Source of the DNA: an uncultured Lachnospiraceae bacterium
Lineage (GTDB): Bacteria; Bacillota; Clostridia; Lachnospirales; Lachnospiraceae
Length of the DNA stretch: 64,000 nt
Direction: 5' to 3'
Assembly (NCBI GenBank): GCA_934339365.1
Contig: CAKRHW010000008.1
Span: 7,385 to 71,384, forward strand
Shown: positions 61,117 through 64,000 of the stretch, one piece after another
Layout: every line of letters starts with the position of its first letter
Numbering within the stretch: position 1 is the stretch's first letter
The notes under the pieces: generated by a model
Seen by the model: the letters and a program-made list of their open reading frames with translations, nothing else
Database searches by the model: none
What the model was told of the DNA's origin: nothing
Position numbers and translations under genes: made by a program

Positions 61117-62700
61117 ATGAAGGAAGAAATATTGGTGCAGTTTCGTGAGGATTTGAAGGAATTTCATGAAATGACAAGGAAATTTTATCAGAAGGAGATT
61201 TCTGTACCGGAATATAAATCTTTTTCTGGTGGATTTGGAAGTTATGCCCAGAGAGGTGGAGAGAGGAGTATGTTGCGGCTTCGGCTTGCAGGAGGAGAAA
61301 TAGATCAGGACAAGCTGACATTTATTGCAGACAGTATTCAAAAATATCAGATTGATAAAGCACATTTTACAACGTGCCAGACGATACAACTTCATAATCT
61401 GACACAGGAAACGGTCTGTGCTTTGATAGAAGAAGCATTGGATCATGGAATTATTACAAGAGGTGGCGGAGGAGATTTTCCGAGAAATGTGATGTGTTCT
61501 CCATTATCTGGTGTAGAATCTGGGGAAGCGTTTGATGTTATGCCTTATGCGAAGGAGGCGGGAGATTATCTTCTTACACTGATTTCGACTGTAAAACTTC
61601 CAAGAAAGCTGAAAGTATGTTTTTCAAATGGACGAAAAAACGAGCCACATGCCACATTTCGGGATCTTGGTTTTGTAGCAAAAGAAAATCAGACATTTGA
61701 TGTATATGCAGCGGGAGGACTGGGAAATAAGCCGAAGTTTGGTGTTCTGGTAGCAGAAAATATTGAGCCGGATAAGATTTTATATTGTGTGAAGGCAATG
61801 GTAGACGTTTTTACCCAGTATGGAAATTATGAAAGTCGTGCAGCATCGAGAAGCCGGTTTTTACAGGATACCTTAGGGGTGGAAGGATTACAAAAAGCAT
61901 TTGCGGAAAAGTTAGAGAAAAATCTACAGACAGAACAGTTAGATTTAGATATTTCAAAGATAGAAGAGCAACAGAAAAAAGAACAGGAAATTCTTGCAAA
62001 AAAACTGAAACATGTAGAGAAAGAAGACCTTGCATTTGCACAGAATCCACGTGTGACTGCACAAAAGCAGAAAGGACTTTATGCAGTAGAATTTCATCCC
62101 ACAGGAGGAATTGTACCAACTGGATTTTTAGAAAAATTATCGGAAATCGTTGCAAATATGGACGGAGTGAAGATTCGGCTGATGCCAAATCAGGGATTAT
62201 CTGTGATTCACCTGTTGAAAGAAGAGGCAGAACAGATTTTGTCCATGACAAAGGAAGATGATGGAACGGTCTTTCAGAGGTCGACAGCCTGTATCGGAGC
62301 AGATATCTGTCAGGTTGGAATTGGAAAATCTCAGGCCATGCTGCAGTTGTGTATGGAACGGGTAAGAAAAGAGCATTTTGCCAATGGAACCTTGCCGGCA
62401 ATTCATATCTCAGGTTGTCCGTCTTCCTGCTCTGCACATCAGACAGCGGCAATCGGTATGAGAGGTGGAAAGAAAAAAACTGAGAATGGTCTGCAGGATG
62501 CATTTGCTGTCTACGAGAATGGATGTGAAGAAATGGGAAAGGAACAGATGGGACGGGAAGTTGGTGTCATGCTGGTTGAAGATATCCCTGAATTTTTAGT
62601 AGACTTAGGTCATGCAGTAGAAAAAAGTGGAATGACATATGAAGAATTTCGGAAAAATTATCCGGAACGGATCGATGAAATAGCATCCAATTATTTATAA
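61117..62700 (+). CDS. Siroheme nitrite/sulfite reductase family protein
   Basis: About 527 residues from ATG 61117, chosen because AAAGGAAGAGTG precedes it; the open frame reaches back to ATG 61066, but those 17 codons are purine-rich and Lys/Glu only. Two ferredoxin-like/NiRSiR repeats. The siroheme-4Fe4S ligands are Cys392/Cys398 in CIGADIC and Cys434/Cys438 in GCPSSC. HFTTCQTIQLHNL and RNVMCSPLSG are also typical. It reduces nitrite or sulfite with six electrons. No flavoprotein partner is adjacent, so ferredoxin is the likely donor. A weak AT-rich hairpin follows it (62705-62726). Confidence 0.9.
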   Translation: MKEEILVQFREDLKEFHEMTRKFYQKEISVPEYKSFSGGFGSYAQRGGERSMLRLRLAGGEIDQDKLTFIADSIQKYQIDKAHFTTCQTIQLHNLTQETVCALIEEALDHGIITRGGGGDFPRNVMCSPLSGVESGEAFDVMPYAKEAGDYLLTLISTVKLPRKLKVCFSNGRKNEPHATFRDLGFVAKENQTFDVYAAGGLGNKPKFGVLVAENIEPDKILYCVKAMVDVFTQYGNYESRAASRSRFLQDTLGVEGLQKAFAEKLEKNLQTEQLDLDISKIEEQQKKEQEILAKKLKHVEKEDLAFAQNPRVTAQKQKGLYAVEFHPTGGIVPTGFLEKLSEIVANMDGVKIRLMPNQGLSVIHLLKEEAEQILSMTKEDDGTVFQRSTACIGADICQVGIGKSQAMLQLCMERVRKEHFANGTLPAIHISGCPSSCSAHQTAAIGMRGGKKKTENGLQDAFAVYENGCEEMGKEQMGREVGVMLVEDIPEFLVDLGHAVEKSGMTYEEFRKNYPERIDEIASNYL

Positions 62701-62827
62701 AAATTCTTCTTAAAAAAATTTTAAGAAAGATTTAGTAGAAAACAAAAGTGCTTTGAGGTAAAATAAATCCTAAGCAATCTAAGTATGAGGCGTAAAGATT
62801 GACGATAGAGAACGTTAAGGAGAAAAC

Positions 62828-63559
62828 ATGGAAGAGGTAACATACATTGGACATAGTGGATTTTCTTTAGAGACAGATCATGTGACATTTTTGTTTGATT
62901 ATGATCATGGAGATTTAAGTCAGCTGAATCGGGAGAAAGCATTAGTTGTTTTTGTAAGTCATAAGCATGCAGACCATTATAATCCGAAGATATTTGAATT
63001 GATTCATGAATATCCAGAGGTGTTGTATATTTTATCGAAGGATGTTCCTGTGAAACGTGAAATAGAGCAGTATGCGAAACAGGGGATTTTGCTGCAGGAT
63101 CATATTTTGAAGGTTGGTTTTGATTCAGAATACAGACAAGAACTTTCCGATGGCAGTCTGTTAGAGATTACAACACTTAAGTCGACGGATTTGGGTGTGG
63201 CTTTTTTACTAAAATATGAAGGCCGGACTTATTATCATGCGGGAGATTTAAATTTGTGGTTATGGAAGGAAGAAGGAAAGGAATATAATGATAAAATGAG
63301 CAGAAAGTATTTTCTTCAGTTAGAGAAGTTAAAGGGAATGCTCATTGATATTGCATTTGTTCCGCTTGATCCAAGGCAGGAGGAAGATATGTTTGCCGGA
63401 ATTGCTTCTTTTATGGAGTACACGAAGGCAAAAGTGGTTTTTCCGATGCATTTTTGGGGAAAATATCAGGTGATTCCGGAATTTATACAGAGATATCAAA
63501 AGTATCAGGACAGAATACGAATCATAGAAAGAGAGGGACAGAAATACCATGAGATTTAA
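62828..63559 (+). CDS. MBL-fold metal-dependent hydrolase
   Basis: 243 residues, UlaG/YtnP-like metallo-beta-lactamase fold. Metal motif SHKHADHYNP (HxHxDH form with Lys inside), then YHAGDLNLWLW (Asp ligand) and VVFPMHFWGKYQVI (His ligand). AAGGAG precedes ATG 62828. Substrate unknown. Overlaps the VOC gene by 11 bases. Confidence 0.87.
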   Translation: MEEVTYIGHSGFSLETDHVTFLFDYDHGDLSQLNREKALVVFVSHKHADHYNPKIFELIHEYPEVLYILSKDVPVKREIEQYAKQGILLQDHILKVGFDSEYRQELSDGSLLEITTLKSTDLGVAFLLKYEGRTYYHAGDLNLWLWKEEGKEYNDKMSRKYFLQLEKLKGMLIDIAFVPLDPRQEEDMFAGIASFMEYTKAKVVFPMHFWGKYQVIPEFIQRYQKYQDRIRIIEREGQKYHEI

Positions 63560-63965
63560 GATGGTTCATGAGAATTACAATGTTTTTGATTTAGAAAAAT
63601 CAATGAAGTTTTATGAAGAAGCATTAGGGTTAAAGGAGAAAAGCCGGATTGAGGCAGAGGATGGCTCATTTATCATTGTTTATGTAGGAAATGAAGAGTC
63701 TGATTTTGTTTTAGAACTGACCTGGATGAGAGATATGGAACGGGCCTATGATTTAGGAGACTGTGAATTCCATCTGGCATTTGAGACAGAGAATTTTGAT
63801 GAAGCACACGCACTTCATGAGAAAATGGGATGTATCTGCTTTGAAAATCCGGAGATGGGAATTTATTTCATTCAGGACCCGGATGGATACTGGCTTGAGA
63901 TAATACCGTCTAAGAAAGAAAAGATAGGTAATTGCGAAACTCGCTTTGCGAGTTTGCAATCTTAA
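63549..63965 (+). CDS. VOC (glyoxalase I-like) protein with altered C-terminus
   Basis: 138 residues. Vicinal-oxygen-chelate fold close to lactoylglutathione lyase: HENYNVFDLEKSMKFYEEAL, LELTWMRD, HLAFETENFDEAHALHEKMG and the end DPDGYWLEIIP. Putative metal ligands are His7, Glu (LELT), His (FHLAFE) and Glu (WLEII). Relatives stop just after WLEIIP; here about 15 extra residues (KIGNCETRFASLQS) come from a palindromic repeat. Start ATG 63549 lies in the MBL gene, so translation is coupled. Confidence 0.82.
   Translation: MRFKMVHENYNVFDLEKSMKFYEEALGLKEKSRIEAEDGSFIIVYVGNEESDFVLELTWMRDMERAYDLGDCEFHLAFETENFDEAHALHEKMGCICFENPEMGIYFIQDPDGYWLEIIPSKKEKIGNCETRFASLQS
63931..63960. repeat. Palindromic repeat overlapping the VOC gene end
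   Basis: ATTGCGAAACTCG (63931-63943) faces CGAGTTTGCAAT (63949-63960), one unpaired base, loop CTTTG. It has no T-run. The higher GC of the stem and the following CACTTTGCTCAAGCAAGA suggest a dispersed REP/MITE-like element that continues past the window. Confidence 0.55.
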
Positions 63966-64000
63966 TCCCCAAACAAGGAAGTCACTTTGCTCAAGCAAGA

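Noticed and set aside
61811..62503. 230-residue frame on the minus strand
   Set aside because: Lies entirely inside the siroheme reductase gene, whose motifs are complete; composition is not protein-like.
51..64000. tRNA or rRNA genes
   Set aside because: I looked for the T-arm GGTTCGAATCC-type signature and rRNA motifs on both strands by eye and saw none; a covariance-model scan would be decisive.

Overview
The window looks like chromosomal DNA of a low-GC gut Clostridium relative, most likely family Lachnospiraceae. This is inferred from AT-rich codon use, strong AGGAG-type ribosome sites, SigA promoters with 17-base spacers, and gene content (SufCBDSU, CsoR/CopA, a TerD system with YceG, GltBD, a PabA-PabB fusion). 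No rRNA, tRNA, CRISPR array or insertion sequence was seen.

Layout. 1-1900: 3' end of phnX and a split ThrE-type amino-acid exporter. 1889-3360: gene decay, with a shortened sigma factor, its shortened anti-sigma factor and a LysR gene lacking its DNA-binding end. 3719-6987: a threonine-rich cell-surface protein and a membrane metallophosphoesterase. 7129-12060: a complete sufCBDSU operon for Fe-S cluster assembly. 12069-24747: an AT-rich accessory block. It holds a leftward ABC exporter whose ATPase gene is frameshifted in an A8 tract, a lipoprotein, remnants of a LytTR-type regulator, and a rightward peptide-export locus: a tiny double-glycine-leader precursor, a C39-peptidase ABC transporter, a MacB-like ATPase, a leucine-rich-repeat membrane protein, a small membrane protein, an adaptor and two FtsX-type permeases.

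25218-30670: a membrane protein, glycerate kinase, a CsoR-controlled copper operon (csoR-copA-copZ) and a nuclease-family remnant. 30804-43907: an FNT channel followed by a tellurite/stress (Ter) system. This comprises the predicted biosynthetic module (two phosphoribosyltransferase-type proteins, one with a PELOTA domain, a C-C lyase, YceG and a HAD phosphatase) plus TelA, two TerD proteins and a calcium-type P-ATPase. 44065-50114: glutamate synthase gltBD. 50347-52020: an ankyrin lipoprotein. 52163-61066: para-aminobenzoate synthesis (pabAB ... pabC), split by a block with a CAP-domain protein, a PTS permease and another ABC exporter. 61117-63965: a siroheme nitrite/sulfite reductase, an MBL-fold hydrolase and a VOC protein that runs into a palindromic repeat.

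The most unusual feature is the peptide-export locus at 16744-24747. Its precursor would release a 17-residue two-cysteine core, and an attenuator-like hairpin separates it from its transporter. A direct-repeat pair typical of LytTR regulators lies upstream, next to what looks like the decayed regulator gene.
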